Positions 7,607 through 17,993 of a stretch of 64,000 nt of DNA are shown in pieces. The translations under genes and the position numbers were made by a program. Under the pieces are notes generated by a model, which saw only the letters and a list, made by a program, of their open reading frames with translations, was not told where the DNA came from and made no database searches. The DNA is from CAWDDA01 sp963813345 (GTDB taxonomy: Bacteria > Acidobacteriota > Blastocatellia > RBC074), in the NCBI GenBank assembly GCA_963813345.1, contig CAWEYR010000022.1:92262-156261 (forward strand). The letters are read 5' to 3'. The first letter of the stretch is position 1, and every line of letters starts with the position of its first letter.

Positions 7607-9526
7607 ATGGAAGACCAGGAACAGCGTCCCTCAATCAGTGACATGCTCGAAGGCCATCGACGTGACCGCGAGAGGTTGCACTGGGAAGGTCCTTTTCGCG
7701 AGTATTTTGAGATGGCGGTCGGGAACCCTCGCGTGATTGCTCTGTCACATGCGCGCATTTGTGAAATGATTCTCGCATCTGACCTCGAGAGGGTAACAGA
7801 TGATCTCATGCGCTATAAGTTCTTCAGCGAAGAACTTTACGGGATTGAGGAGTCGATTGCCAAGATCGTCGAGTACTTCAAATCCGCCGCGCAGCGGCTC
7901 GAGGTGCGCAAGCGTATTCTCTTGCTTATGGGTCCTGTCGGGGGCGGAAAATCCACGATTGTCACCCTCCTCAAGCGCGGGCTCGAACACTGGACAAGAA
8001 CCACGTCCGGAGCAGTTTACGGAATTCGAGACTGCCCGATGCACGAAGAGCCGTTGCACCTGATACCGGTCGAGTTGCGTGCCGAGATCGAGAAACATTA
8101 CGGTCTCTACATCGAAGGTGAGCTCTGCCCGCAGTGCCGCTACACACTCGACCACAAATACCAGGGTCGTCACGAAGAGGTAATGGTCAAAAGAATCCTC
8201 TTTTCGGAGAAGGATCGCGTTGGTATCGGCACGTTTGCGCCCTCTGATCCGAAAAGCCAGGACATCACCGAACTGACCGGGTCTATCGATCTGTCGACGA
8301 TCGGTGAAGTGGGTGTCGAGTCTGATCCGCGCGCCTACCGGTTCGATGGTGAGCTTAATATCGCAAACCGCGGAATCATGGAGTTCATCGAGATCCTGAA
8401 GAGTGACGAGAAGTTCCTCTACTCGCTACTCACGCTTTCGCAGGAGCAGAGCATCAAGACCGGGCGTTTCGCGATGATCTATGCGGACGAAGTGATTCTC
8501 TCGCATACGAACGAGAACGAATACAACGCGTTCGTGGGCAACCGCAAATCGGAAGCACTTCAGGACCGGATCATCATGATCAAGGTTCCGTACAACCTGA
8601 AGGTCTCTCAGGAAGAGCGCATTTATGACAAGCTTTTGCGCCAGAGCGAAGCATTGCGGAACGTTCACGTGGCACCCAACACGCTTAAGGTTGCCGCGAT
8701 GTTTGCGGTCATGACCAGGCTTGAAGATTCGAAGAAGGCCAACGTTGATTTCGCCAAGAAGATGAAGCTTTACGATGGCTCGGATGTAGAAGGCTTCAAG
8801 TCAAAGGATGTTAAGGAGTTGAGAGAGGAAGCGGTGCGCGAGGGGATGGACGGCATCTCACCACGCTACATCATCAACCGTCTTTCAAACGCTCTGGTCA
8901 GGGACAACATCACCTGTATCAATCCTATTGACGCACTTCGCGCGATTCGCGATGGTTTTGAGCAGCACACCGGCATCAGTTCTGAGCAGCGGGATCGCTA
9001 TCTGAATCTGATTGCCCTCGCACGCCGCGAATACGACTCGATCGCCAAGACCGAAGTTCAACGTGCGTTTGTCTACTCGTTCGAAGAGATGGCAAAGAAT
9101 TTGTGCAACGCCTACCTCGACAACGTCGAAGCGTATTGCAACAAAGAGAAGATGAAAGATCCGATCACCGAAGAGGAACTCGAACCCGACGAACGGCTGA
9201 TGCGTTCGATCGAAGAGCAGATTGGGATTTCAGAGAATGCGAAGAACACATTTCGCCAGGAAATCCTGATACGCATCTCTTCCTACTCGCGTAAAGGAAA
9301 AGCGTTCGAGTACAACTCTCACGAGAGGTTGAAGGAAGCCATCGAGAAGAAAATCTTTTCGGATCTGAAAGATGTCGTCAAGATCACGACTTCGACCAAG
9401 ACTCCGGATGCCGATCAGCTGAGAAGAATCAACGACGTCGTGGACCGGCTAATGAGAGAGCACGGCTATTGTACGGTCTGTGCAAACGAACTGTTGGGCT
9501 ACGTGGGAACCCTTTTGTCGCGTTAG
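7607..9526 (+). CDS. prkA: PrkA-family serine protein kinase
   Basis: A 639-residue protein of the PrkA family, which fuses an AAA+ ATPase region to a C-terminal kinase-like region and acts in stress, starvation or sporulation responses in other bacteria. Walker A is GPVGGGKST near residue 105; the central region has NRGIMEFIEILK and YADEVILSHTNENEY, typical of the family. Length is normal and the frame intact. The usual partners (a DUF444 von Willebrand-type protein and a SpoVR-like protein) are not adjacent. The long structured leader suggests post-transcriptional control. Confidence 0.92.
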   Translation: MEDQEQRPSISDMLEGHRRDRERLHWEGPFREYFEMAVGNPRVIALSHARICEMILASDLERVTDDLMRYKFFSEELYGIEESIAKIVEYFKSAAQRLEVRKRILLLMGPVGGGKSTIVTLLKRGLEHWTRTTSGAVYGIRDCPMHEEPLHLIPVELRAEIEKHYGLYIEGELCPQCRYTLDHKYQGRHEEVMVKRILFSEKDRVGIGTFAPSDPKSQDITELTGSIDLSTIGEVGVESDPRAYRFDGELNIANRGIMEFIEILKSDEKFLYSLLTLSQEQSIKTGRFAMIYADEVILSHTNENEYNAFVGNRKSEALQDRIIMIKVPYNLKVSQEERIYDKLLRQSEALRNVHVAPNTLKVAAMFAVMTRLEDSKKANVDFAKKMKLYDGSDVEGFKSKDVKELREEAVREGMDGISPRYIINRLSNALVRDNITCINPIDALRAIRDGFEQHTGISSEQRDRYLNLIALARREYDSIAKTEVQRAFVYSFEEMAKNLCNAYLDNVEAYCNKEKMKDPITEEELEPDERLMRSIEEQIGISENAKNTFRQEILIRISSYSRKGKAFEYNSHERLKEAIEKKIFSDLKDVVKITTSTKTPDADQLRRINDVVDRLMREHGYCTVCANELLGYVGTLLSR

Positions 9527-9540
9527 GAGGCCCTTATATT

Positions 9541-9638
9541 TGAGATTTGAGATTTGTCACTTGTCATTTGTTATTTATGATTGCGTTGTGAAACGTCTTT
9601 GTAAATAACAAATGACAAGTGACAAATCTCAAATCTCA
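9541..9638. repeat. Long perfect intergenic inverted repeat after prkA
   Basis: Two arms of about 37 bases (TGAGATTTGAGATTTGTCAC and onward, 9541-9577 with 9602-9638) form a perfect AT-rich hairpin with a loop of about 24 bases. It lies between the convergent prkA and mqnD genes and could serve as a bidirectional transcript end, though it lacks a GC-rich stem with a T tract. Confidence 0.8.
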
Positions 9639-9649
9639 AATCTCAATCT

Positions 9650-10490
9650 CTACTCCACGAACTCTACCCTGACCTCCCTCGGAATAATCCCCTTCCGATA
9701 TCCCTCATCGAGCAGTAACTGAACTGCCTTCCTTCCAGCTATCGCCATATTCGAGTGTTCGATCGTTTACCCACATCGACACGAACTTGTCGGCCAGCTC
9801 TGCCTTCAGGTCACGAGCAAACTGCATTGCGTATGCCAGCGCATCGTGGCGATGTTCAAGTGAGAATTTGATGCTTCGCTTGAGCCACTGCGAGACTTCA
9901 CGTTGCAGGTCGTCGCCAAGGTCGCGTTTGATCGCATTTCCACCCATAGGAAGTGGAAGTCCTGTCTCCTTCTTCCACCACGCTCCAAGGTCGAGAACCT
10001 TACGCAACCCGTTCTCGTGGTAGGTGAGCTGTCCTTCGTGAATCAGCAGACCTGCGTCGGCCTTACCGCTGACTACGGTATCGATGATTCGATCGAATGG
10101 AACAACTATGTATTCGAAGTCGAGTGTATGCAGACGGAGTGCGAGGAAGGCACTGGTCAAGGTGCCAGGAACCGCGATCTTGTACTTTGCCAGGTCTCTC
10201 GCCGGAATATTGTCTCTGGCGACAACCAGCGGTCCATAGCCGTCTCCAATAGAAGCGCCACTCGGAAGCAGAGCATAGTGATCAGAGATGTATGCATAAG
10301 CGTGAAACGAGACCGCGGTTACGTCGTAATCGCGTGTCGTCATTGCAATCTCATTCAGGCTTTGAATGTCTTTGAGTGCGTGGACGAATCTCAAATCACC
10401 GGTCTCGAACTTGTCGGTTGCGAGCGCGTAGAACATGAAAGCGTCATCTGAATCCGGACTGTGGGCAATCTTTATTTCGTGCTTGGGCAT
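9650..10490 (-). CDS. mqnD: 1,4-dihydroxy-6-naphthoate synthase, frameshift near 9740
   Basis: Converts cyclic dehypoxanthine futalosine to 1,4-dihydroxy-6-naphthoate in the futalosine menaquinone pathway. The N-terminus IKIAHSPDSDDAFMFYAL and the segment LLIHEGQLTYHENGL are family hallmarks. The uninterrupted frame ends at 9705 with an unrelated tail. A one-base change near 9736-9742 restores the family C-terminus (GRKAVQLLLDEGYRKG, then VRVEFVE) with a stop at 9650, giving about 280 residues. It is the last gene of the menaquinone group, about 75 bp after the STAND ATPase gene. Confidence 0.88.
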
Positions 10491-10563
10491 AGTCTGAGGA
10501 TACTATAACGCCCCACACCTCGTGAAATGCATGGAGCCAAACGACGAGGTTGTCACCCCTGTT

Positions 10564-12940
10564 TTACACCGTTTTCACACGTTTTGGAGTCGGAGTAGGA
10601 GTCGGCCGTCGAGTAGGAGAAGGCTTGGGCTTTCTTTCAATTTCAGATGGTCGAGGGTCAACCGGAACGCGAGTGCCAGGATTTACGCGGTATGAACTGC
10701 ATTTTTCACGTGCTTCACTACTGTTAACAAAGAACCTCCCGTTCCTCGCCGCGCATTCTTTGCGGCTGGCCATGCTCAGCTTCCCGCTCAGGCAGCAATA
10801 TCCTCGATCTGGCGTCGGAGTAGGTCGAGTGGGGGTCGGCGTCGGGTCCTTCACGACTGCCCCTCGTACTCCCTCTCCGATCAATCCGATTGTCGTAGGG
10901 CTCCGGCCGGCATTATGGTGAATCTCAACTCTTGCAGCGCGCCAACCCTCATACCTGGGGACGAATCTGGAAATGATGCGACATCTGCCCCCCTGCGGCC
11001 GAATCGCGGTCCTCAAACAACTCTGGTCCACTTTAAAGTCGTTCTGTCCTGAGCCTGAGACGGATATCTCACTGATCTCGAGCGGCCCGTTTCCCGTGTT
11101 TTCGACTACGATATCGCGGGCTTCGCTCTCCTTCCCAACCTGTTGGCGCCCAAAATCGACCCTCGCAGAGCTGACCACGATCACAGGTCGCATTGCATCG
11201 GGCGTGCGTACTTCCCCGGGAGTTCTTGCCGGTGAGGGCCTTGGTGAAGGAGTTACTGCGGAGAGTGATGTTGGCTTTGCCGCCGGAGTCGCAGTTGGCG
11301 GCGGGCCTGTCGGTGGAGTTGGTTGGAGGGAGACTGGTTGCGCAGTCGGCAAGTGCGCTGGTTGCTCAGCCCTCGCGGTTGACTGCGCCGTTGGTAGAAC
11401 CGCGGGCGTAGTCGATGCTGAGGCGTGGGGTGTCATCGCACGGGACTCCGGAGGAGGCGGAGAAGGGTCCCTCGAACGAAGTTTCGGCAAAGCAATCGAC
11501 ACAGCCGCAGCCAGTAAAGCGGCTCCGCCAACGTAAGCGATCCATCTGCGTGATCCCGGGCGTACCTCCGGAGGACGCGGAGCGTGTGGTTCAGGCGCGG
11601 CAACTGGACGGAGGTGAAGAATTGTATCCAGATTGTGCCTGGTAACGCTGGCTCCGATATGATCGCCAACATCAATGCGAGCCTGCATGGCCTGTTCGAG
11701 CAAGGCATGTGCTTCATCGTCGTTCCCGATGAGTGCGGCGCGAGTGCCTTTCTCGTGGAGAGTCCAGGCTTCACGCTCCCGATCATTTGACGCTCTCGAT
11801 GCGGCTAGTCCAAGGTCGAGTGACGTTCCCCAGGCGCCCCAACGCTTGTTTGCCGCGAGGCTCCGGGATACCAATACAGCCAGCCCCGAGGCCTCACGTG
11901 TTCGTCCCGAATTGGCTGCCCATTGAAGCAGGTGTAGCGCGGCATCACATTCTTTCACGTCAATTGCTCCACGCTTCAACCAGCAGTTTAGAATCCGCAC
12001 CCTGTAGTCATCGCGCTTTTCGTTAAATGCCACGAGATTGCCGGCACGTTCGCGATACGAGCCATCACGTTCCTCGATCAGGCGGAGGCTTTCAAGACGT
12101 GCAAGCACTTCCGTCAAGTGCAAGGTTGGCATTGATCTCAAGCACTTCAGATAGAGTTTCAGATTGCAGCGGGCGCCCAACTGTCGCAGCAAGCGCTGCG
12201 AGTACCTTGTATTCAACCTCGCTCAGCGACGACTCACTGCTGAGGGCAGCGAGTGACAACGTGGTCGAGCGCAGCTTGCGTCCGGTTTGAAGTAGCCGCA
12301 ACGGGTTTCCGGCCAGCTCTGCACAGATAGCACGTGCCGCATCGTGCTCTTCTTCAGTCAGCGATCGTTCGAGCCCGCGCTCCAGAAGCGTCAGAGCATC
12401 TTCGATTGGAAGTCCCGGTACCTCGATCGCTTCAGTTTCATCAAGAGAGTTGTGGCGTTGAATTGCGGTGAAAACAAAAACGCAATTCGGCAAAGCCTGG
12501 AGCAATCGTCCGCTCAATTCGCTCTTCGACTCCAGATCGTCGAGTAACACCAGCGTGCGGCGTGTCTGAAGCATTCTTCTGACTTGCGAGTCACGAGGCT
12601 TGGAATCGACGTTGGTTTCGAAAAGCAAGTCGAAAAGACTTTGAAGCAGGTCCTCGAGCGAGAAAGCGTCAGTGACCTCCAGGTATGCAACGCCATCCTC
12701 GCTTCGCGCCGCCGGCGGTGAATACGCAAGTCTGCGCAGAATCGAGGTCTTCCCGATTCCGGGCGGGCCAAACAGCTCAACGGGTATCCCCTTTTCAATA
12801 GCTGAAACGGCGCTACTCGACTCAATGGTTCTATCAACCAGCCGCGGGAATGGGCGCAGCGCTGGCGCCACCTTCACCGGCCGGTACTGCGGCATTGCGC
12901 CTTCGTATCGATCGATCACATTGCCATACGTGCCGCTCTG
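10564..12940 (-). CDS. STAND-type (NB-ARC-like) ATPase with membrane segment and periplasmic ASH-like domain, frameshift near 12115
   Basis: The N-terminal part has a P-loop (FGPPGIGKTSILRRL) and a Walker B-like TLVLLDDLES, as in STAND signalling ATPases, then a winged-helix-like region. Near 12115 one base breaks the frame; the joined reading NLALTEVLARLESLRLIEERD continues the winged helix. The rest holds helical-repeat-like sequence, one membrane segment (IAYVGGAALLAAAVSIALP), a Pro/Thr-rich stalk, and a domain resembling ASPM-SPD-2-Hydin (VDFGRQQVGKESEARDIVVE). The topology would be cytoplasmic switch, single anchor, outside ASH domain. It probably forms one protein with the DUF4062 segment just upstream. 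No GTG or ATG start with a good ribosome site was found, which favours fusion. Confidence 0.75.
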
Positions 12941-13466
12941 TTACACTAAAAGTGGTATCAGCGTCTTCCGACGAGACGATTCTGGTAGATTGGGATTCAA
13001 GTTCCTTTTTTGCTGTTTGCCGGTAGAGCCAACGGTAAAACTCCCTTAGCACCATCTCCCCCAGCTCGTCCGGCGTTGAGAAGAAGCTCACCGTATGCTG
13101 GAGTGCCTGCTTGCGGAACGCTTTCAGCTTGTCATTCTTCTCCGCATCGGCCTCGCGGAACTCGGCGGGAATTGCTTCGTCTCGCTTCAGAAAGAACAGA
13201 CATTCAAGGCCAATCTCCTTCGCGCGCAGGTATTCGTCCTCTGTAATTCCAGAGCCATATCTTCCGGCGATAATTCCGATGTAGAGGCGACTCTGGCCGA
13301 CAGCTTCGAGCGCAACAGTGCGAGGCACTTCATCCCGGCTGCCAAAGAACTCCATTCCAATGAACTTTGCCTCGAGCAGTCGATTGAGCGCACGTTCTAT
13401 TGCGTGGCGTTCGGGCCTTAGATCATCAAAGGTTGAGCTGACGAAGACCGGTACCGGAAGCTGCAT
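12834..13466 (-). CDS. DUF4062 domain protein, probably the N-terminus of the adjacent STAND ATPase
   Basis: The first ~165 residues are a DUF4062 domain: VPVFVSSTFDDLRPERHAIE at the N-terminus and RLYIGIIAGRYGSGITEDEY. DUF4062 is a TIR-like/flavodoxin-fold domain often found at the N-terminus of NB-ARC proteins. After about residue 172 (TTFSVTERH) the frame runs into a tail that duplicates, in another frame, the start of the ATPase (VIDRYEGAMPQYRPVKV). One base change near 12935 would fuse the two. Alternatively they are separate overlapping genes. It starts 80 bp after mqnE on the same strand. Confidence 0.8.
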   Translation of the reverse strand: MQLPVPVFVSSTFDDLRPERHAIERALNRLLEAKFIGMEFFGSRDEVPRTVALEAVGQSRLYIGIIAGRYGSGITEDEYLRAKEIGLECLFFLKRDEAIPAEFREADAEKNDKLKAFRKQALQHTVSFFSTPDELGEMVLREFYRWLYRQTAKKELESQSTRIVSSEDADTTFSVTERHVWQCDRSIRRRNAAVPAGEGGASAAPIPAAG

Positions 13467-13545
13467 CTTGAGCCTCCTTACATCGGCGCAAAGATATCAT
13501 AGAATGCCCCGGAGCTTGCCTCAGCTACGTGACTTTCCGGAGCGG

Positions 13546-14667
13546 CTAAGCTGCCTGAAACGAACGAATAGGATGGTAGAGGGTGTCGCGTTCTATGGCT
13601 TCGAAACCTGCATCAGAGATCAGTCTCACGATCTCATCGCGTGATGCCTGGTTCTCGTTCTGACCGTCGGCCAGATACGATTCCATAAGTTCACCACCTC
13701 CGAGAATCGTCCCGTCGAAGTCGTTCGCGCCGAAGTGAAGAGCCGTCTGCGCAAGTCGCTTACCGAGCATCACCCAGTACGCTTTGATGTGATCGATGTT
13801 ATCCAGCAACAGACGCGAGACCGCCATCGTCTTCAGACTGTCGATCCCGGTAGGTCCGGGAAGATGCGAGAGCTGAGTTTCAGGGGGGAAGAACGCAAGC
13901 GGAATGAAACATTGAAAGCCGCCTGATTTGTCTTGCTGTTCGCGAAGCTTGACGAGATGGTCGACGCGATCCTCGATGCTCTCGACATGACCGTAAAGCA
14001 TCGTCGCATTTGTCTTTATACCAGCACGGTGAACCTTCCCCGAAAGGTCGAGCCATCGATTGCCGTCGGTCTTGTGAGAGCAGATCTTTTTCCTGGTTTC
14101 GCTGGCGAAAATCTCGGCGCCGCCTCCAGGGCACGAGTCCATTCCGGCAGCTTTCAGCTTTTCGATTACTTCTTCGTCCGTCATCTTGTAGAAACGCCCG
14201 AAATAATCGATCTCGACCATTGTAAAAGCCTTGAGATGCATATCCGGAAGCTCTCGCTTCAGCGTCGATAGCAGGTCGGTGAAATAAGAGAAGGGAAGCC
14301 ACGTGTTCAGGCCGCCAACAATATGCAGCTCGGTCGCACCCTGATCCTTCGCCTCGCGAGCCATGCGCACGCATTCGTCAACGTTATGCGTATAGCCGCC
14401 CTCTTCGCGAGGTTTACGAAAAAAGCTGCAGAACTTGCAGTCCGCATAACAGATGTTGGTTGGATTGAGATGACGGTTGACGTTGAAATAGGTCGCCAGG
14501 CCATGCTTCCGGCGGCGCACCAGGTCGGCGAGTCGCCCAACTGTATGCAGGTCGTCGCTCTTGAAAAGCGCGATACCATCCTCAAAGCTGAGGCGCTCGT
14601 TGACCGCTACCTTCCTGGCGATTGCTGCCAGACTCTCATCGAGTAGAAATCCGTTGTAGTTCTGCAT
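13546..14667 (-). CDS. mqnE: Aminofutalosine synthase (radical SAM)
   Basis: Radical SAM enzyme joining SAM-derived adenosyl to 3-[(1-carboxyvinyl)oxy]benzoate to give aminofutalosine, early in the futalosine menaquinone pathway. The 4Fe-4S motif is CYADCKFCSF (CxxxCxxC). MqnE-type segments GATELHIVGGL, DSCPGGGAEIF, TNATMLYGHVE and AYWVMLGKRLAQTAL distinguish it from MqnC. About 373 residues, intact. The ATG at 14667 is chosen; a GTG two codons earlier abuts the stop of the prenyltransferase gene. Operon partners are ubiX and ubiA upstream. Confidence 0.94.
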   Translation of the reverse strand: MQNYNGFLLDESLAAIARKVAVNERLSFEDGIALFKSDDLHTVGRLADLVRRRKHGLATYFNVNRHLNPTNICYADCKFCSFFRKPREEGGYTHNVDECVRMAREAKDQGATELHIVGGLNTWLPFSYFTDLLSTLKRELPDMHLKAFTMVEIDYFGRFYKMTDEEVIEKLKAAGMDSCPGGGAEIFASETRKKICSHKTDGNRWLDLSGKVHRAGIKTNATMLYGHVESIEDRVDHLVKLREQQDKSGGFQCFIPLAFFPPETQLSHLPGPTGIDSLKTMAVSRLLLDNIDHIKAYWVMLGKRLAQTALHFGANDFDGTILGGGELMESYLADGQNENQASRDEIVRLISDAGFEAIERDTLYHPIRSFQAA

Positions 14668-14673
14668 TATCAC

Positions 14674-15572
14674 TTACCGAAACACTATCACGTCGACGAA
14701 AACGAAGAGAAACAGGAGGACACTTACCCAGGCGTTGGTCGTAAAGAACGCCACGTTGAGTCGTGAAAGATCATCCGCGCGAACGATACTATGCTGGTAG
14801 ACGAGCAGCGCTGCCGTCGCAACCATTCCAATCAACCCGATCCAGTGGAGGCCCGCCATCGCAAATATCGTAAAAAGGGCAAGAATCATCAGTATGTGCA
14901 ATAGTCTCGAAAACCATAGAGCGCGACGTATCCCGAATCGTTGTGGTATCGAGTGCAAACCTGAACGGACATCGAAATCGTGATCCTGACACGCGTATAT
15001 GATGTCGAACCCCGCCGTCCAAAGCATTACAGCGAGACTCAGAACAAGCGGCACAGGTGAATCTATAGCCCCACGCACTGCAATCCACCCTCCAGTCGGT
15101 GCGATCGCGAGACACCACCCAAGCACAAGATGCGAGAGCGCGGTGAAGCGCTTGGTGTATGAGTAGAGCAATACCGATCCCAGGGCCACTGGCGAAAGCA
15201 TAAAGGTGAGCCGATTGAGCTGATACGCTGCAAGAAAGAAGATCAATGCTGAAACGGCCGTAAAAAGCGCAACAAAACTTGAAGTCAGAAGTCCGGCCGG
15301 CAGTGCTCTCATACTGGTTCTGGGATTCGTGGCATCGTATTTCAGATCAACGAGGCGGTTGAAGGCCATTGCCGCAGATCGCGCTCCCACCATCGCGGCC
15401 AGAATCCATAACGTCGTCCTCCATTCCGGCAGACCGCCGCCGCAAGTACGGCACCGAGCAGCGCGAAGGGAAGCGCGAAAATCGTATGCTCGATCTTTAT
15501 CATCTCGAGCGTGATCTTCAGCCTCTGAAACCACGAACGGCCCTGGTTCATCGCTTTCTGCTGCCTTCCCAT
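14674..15572 (-). CDS. UbiA-family prenyltransferase (probable MqnP), frameshift near 15435
   Basis: Membrane enzyme that attaches a polyprenyl chain to an aromatic acid; by context the naphthoate intermediate of menaquinone. The N-terminus from ATG 15572 reads KIEHTIFALPFALLGAVLA, then a base is missing near 15432-15440 and the protein resumes as GLPEWRTTLWILAAMVGARS. The first Asp-rich motif is NRLVDLKYDATNPRT and the second is DHDFDVRSGLHSIP. Seven or eight hydrophobic segments follow. Joined length is about 299 residues. It overlaps the ubiX end by 25 bp and abuts mqnE. Confidence 0.87.
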
Positions 15573-16156
15573 CTGGTAGTCTGTTGGTGCGGAACATCCA
15601 GGTGATCGAGTAAACGGTGGGTGAAGTGCTCGACCAGATCGTCTATAGACTTTGGCTGATGATAAAAGCTCGGCATCGCAGGTACAATCTGCACGCCGAT
15701 TCTCGCAAGCTTCAACATGTTCTCGAGATGGATCGCGTGAACCGGCGTTTCGCGCGGAACCAGGATCAGTTTTCGTCCTTCCTTGAGATGAACATCAGCA
15801 GCCCGATGCACGAGGTCGCGCATGACACCCGAGGCGATGCATCCGAGCGAGCTCATGCTGCACGGCACGATGATCATGGCGTGCGATTCATAAGATCCAC
15901 TTGCGATTGAAGCTCCAATGTCACTTGCCGGATGCACGTTCACCTTGTCGCTATCAAGTCCAGTCAGTTCGGTAATGACCCGGGGACCGGTCCCCGCAGC
16001 ATTGACCCCAAGCTCTTCGTTGACCACTCGAATCCCGGCCTGGGACAACACCAGATCGATGCGATCTACAGTCGGTGATTCGATAAGCTTAACCAGAAGG
16101 CGCTGGGCATAGATGGAGCCGCTTGCACCGGTAATTCCAACGGTGATCGATTTCAT
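15548..16156 (-). CDS. ubiX: UbiX-type flavin prenyltransferase
   Basis: Makes prenylated FMN, the cofactor of UbiD-type decarboxylases. In futalosine organisms a UbiX/UbiD pair is thought to decarboxylate the prenylated naphthoate. The start at 16156 gives the family N-terminus SITVGITGASGSIYAQRLL; the frame upstream is low-complexity and rejected. Other motifs are IVPCSMSSLGCIASGV, RETPVHAIHLENMLKL and PAMPSFYHQPKSIDDLVEH. About 202 residues, intact. No UbiD partner is in the window. It is the first gene of the minus-strand menaquinone group. Confidence 0.93.
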   Translation of the reverse strand: MKSITVGITGASGSIYAQRLLVKLIESPTVDRIDLVLSQAGIRVVNEELGVNAAGTGPRVITELTGLDSDKVNVHPASDIGASIASGSYESHAMIIVPCSMSSLGCIASGVMRDLVHRAADVHLKEGRKLILVPRETPVHAIHLENMLKLARIGVQIVPAMPSFYHQPKSIDDLVEHFTHRLLDHLDVPHQQTTRWEGSRKR

Positions 16157-16248
16157 CCGAACTAATCGTACTAGAAGAGAACCACGGAATACACGGAAAA
16201 TCACGGAAAAACACGGAAATGCAGGAACGAAAAAGGTAATATGCATTC

Positions 16249-17001
16249 GTGGACCTCGAACATCTGAAGAATCTGCTCAAGGGCGTGGAAGGCGGTAACG
16301 TCAGCGTCGATGAAGCGATCGAAAGGCTGCGCCATCTTCCCTTTGAGAATCTTGGCTTTGCCACGGTCGACCATCATCGGACGTTGAGACAGGGGTTCCC
16401 GGAAGTCGTGTTCGGTTCCGGAAAGACTCCACAGCAGATCGCAGCAATTGCCGAAAAACTTATTGAACGCAGCTCGAATGTGCTTATCACCCGCGCCAAT
16501 CCAACGACTTTCGAGCTTGTACGGAACCTTGAAAAGAGCGCAAACTTTCACGAATCATGCGGTGCGATCTCAATTGCACGCGACCGGACTGAGAGAGGGC
16601 GCGGAACAGTCGCAGTAGTCACAGCTGGAACCTCTGATATCCCGGTTGCTGATGAAGCTGTCGTAACCCTGGAGATTATGGGGAATCGAGTATCGCGACT
16701 CTATGATGTCGGTGTCGCAGGCATTCACCGCGTCCTTACGCAAAGAGAAGTGCTTCAATCCGCAAAAGTAATAGTTTGCGTGGCAGGAATGGAAGGGGCG
16801 CTGCCTTCAGTCGTTGGAGGGCTCGTGGCGGTACCAGTCATCGCTGTCCCGACCAGCGTGGGTTACGGTGCCAGTTTTAATGGAATAGCGGCGCTGCTCG
16901 GAATGCTCAATTCCTGTGCTTCAAACGTCTCGGTCGTCAACATCGACAACGGCTTCGGTGGTGGCTTTGTCGCCAGCCTTATCAACCGCGACCAGTTGTG
17001 A
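16249..17001 (+). CDS. larB: LarB-type nickel-pincer cofactor synthesis protein (PurE-related carboxylase/hydrolase)
   Basis: LarB carboxylates nicotinic acid adenine dinucleotide at the start of nickel-pincer nucleotide synthesis. The C-terminal PurE-like domain shows GTSDIPVADEAVVTLEIMG, then CVAGMEGALPSVVGGL and PTSVGYGASFNGIAALLGML. The N-terminal ~100 residues match the LarB extension. A GTG start at 16249 has AAAGG about 15 bases upstream; no better start is in frame. 250 residues, intact. No larA, larC or larE is nearby. Its 3' end overlaps the convergent CHAD gene by 81 bp. Confidence 0.88.
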   Translation: MDLEHLKNLLKGVEGGNVSVDEAIERLRHLPFENLGFATVDHHRTLRQGFPEVVFGSGKTPQQIAAIAEKLIERSSNVLITRANPTTFELVRNLEKSANFHESCGAISIARDRTERGRGTVAVVTAGTSDIPVADEAVVTLEIMGNRVSRLYDVGVAGIHRVLTQREVLQSAKVIVCVAGMEGALPSVVGGLVAVPVIAVPTSVGYGASFNGIAALLGMLNSCASNVSVVNIDNGFGGGFVASLINRDQL

Positions 17002-17993
17002 CTCTGACATCCGTGTCTTCTTCTTTGAAGGCTTGTTGGGCTTCGAGACGGCCGACCGAAGCAAAGTTCGGAACCGTTTAGTCGTCATTCCTCGCCAGAC
17101 GTCATCGATCTCTTCCTGCAATGCCGCTCGCTGATCGTCGTAGACGGCGAGCAATGCTTCATACGCTGCAATCTCGTCACGGCGAGCCAGCTTGCGCCGG
17201 CGCGCCAGATCGGCTGCAATTCGTGTCCTTTGTGTGACATAGTCCTGCGCTTTACCGAGCAAGTCCTGTTGCCGCTTCAACAGGTCTATGAATAACGCGA
17301 GCCGGTCAGGGTAAAGCTCGCGCAACATCTCGGCACTGTAGCGAAGTCGCTTGCCGGAGATTCGCTGGTCGTGAAGCTGCCGGTCGTCGGGCCGGTCTTC
17401 CGGATCGGGCCAGTGCGAAAAGAATTCCCGAATCCGAGTACGCAGAATCCTTGTGGCAGCGCCGTGCGCCGGATCAAGCGGCGTTATCTTTTTGACTTTG
17501 AACGGTTTGGCCATAAGCCTCGACTTCTGATTCAATCGCAGCCGGGATCGAATTGAGCAGCTGCTTCAGATGTGAATATTCTTCCCCACGAAGATATTTT
17601 GAAAGGCGCTTTGAATAATAGGTCCTTCGTGTCCGGAAGCGCGCGCTGCATCCTGACAATGGTCGCACGCCTTGAGGCGGGCTGCTCCTGCTGAAGCTGA
17701 TCGAGTGCTTCAATCATGACGTCGAGATCGCGCACCCGCCCGAGCGTATCGGCCAGGGTGTTAATCTCCTTACGAAGACTGCGGCGAAAGTCCCTCGAAA
17801 GACAGACGGCAAAGTTGCTGAGACCGGCGCGAAGACGGCGCGAACTTACTCTCATAGCGTGCACAGCCTCGACGTCGCCCGTTGATGCACCCGTCTCAAA
17901 TGAGACAATCGTCTGACACAACGAGTCGAGCACCCGTCCGGCAAACTCGGCGAGCGTCTCAGTTGAAGTAGGCGTCGGCGGTTTCGTCTTCAC
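16921..17993 (-). CDS. CHAD domain protein, two frameshifts (about 17510 and 17615)
   Basis: CHAD domains are alpha-helical, His-rich modules that bind inorganic polyphosphate. The N-terminal part (ATG 17993) has VEAVHAMRVSSRRLRAGLSNF and RDLDVMIEALDQL, the first CHAD half. A central piece (YYSKRLSKYLRGEEYSHLKQ) and the C-terminal half (DRQLHDQRISGKRLRYSAEM) lie in two other frames, so two base changes are needed. Joined length is near 355 residues, and the C-terminus is Lys-rich. Its start overlaps the end of the M14 peptidase gene by 4 bp, suggesting coupling. Confidence 0.82.

Noticed and set aside
10564..12216. Plus-strand open frames over the proline-rich stalk of the STAND protein
   Set aside because: They mirror the Pro/Thr repeats on the other strand and have no ribosome site or domain.
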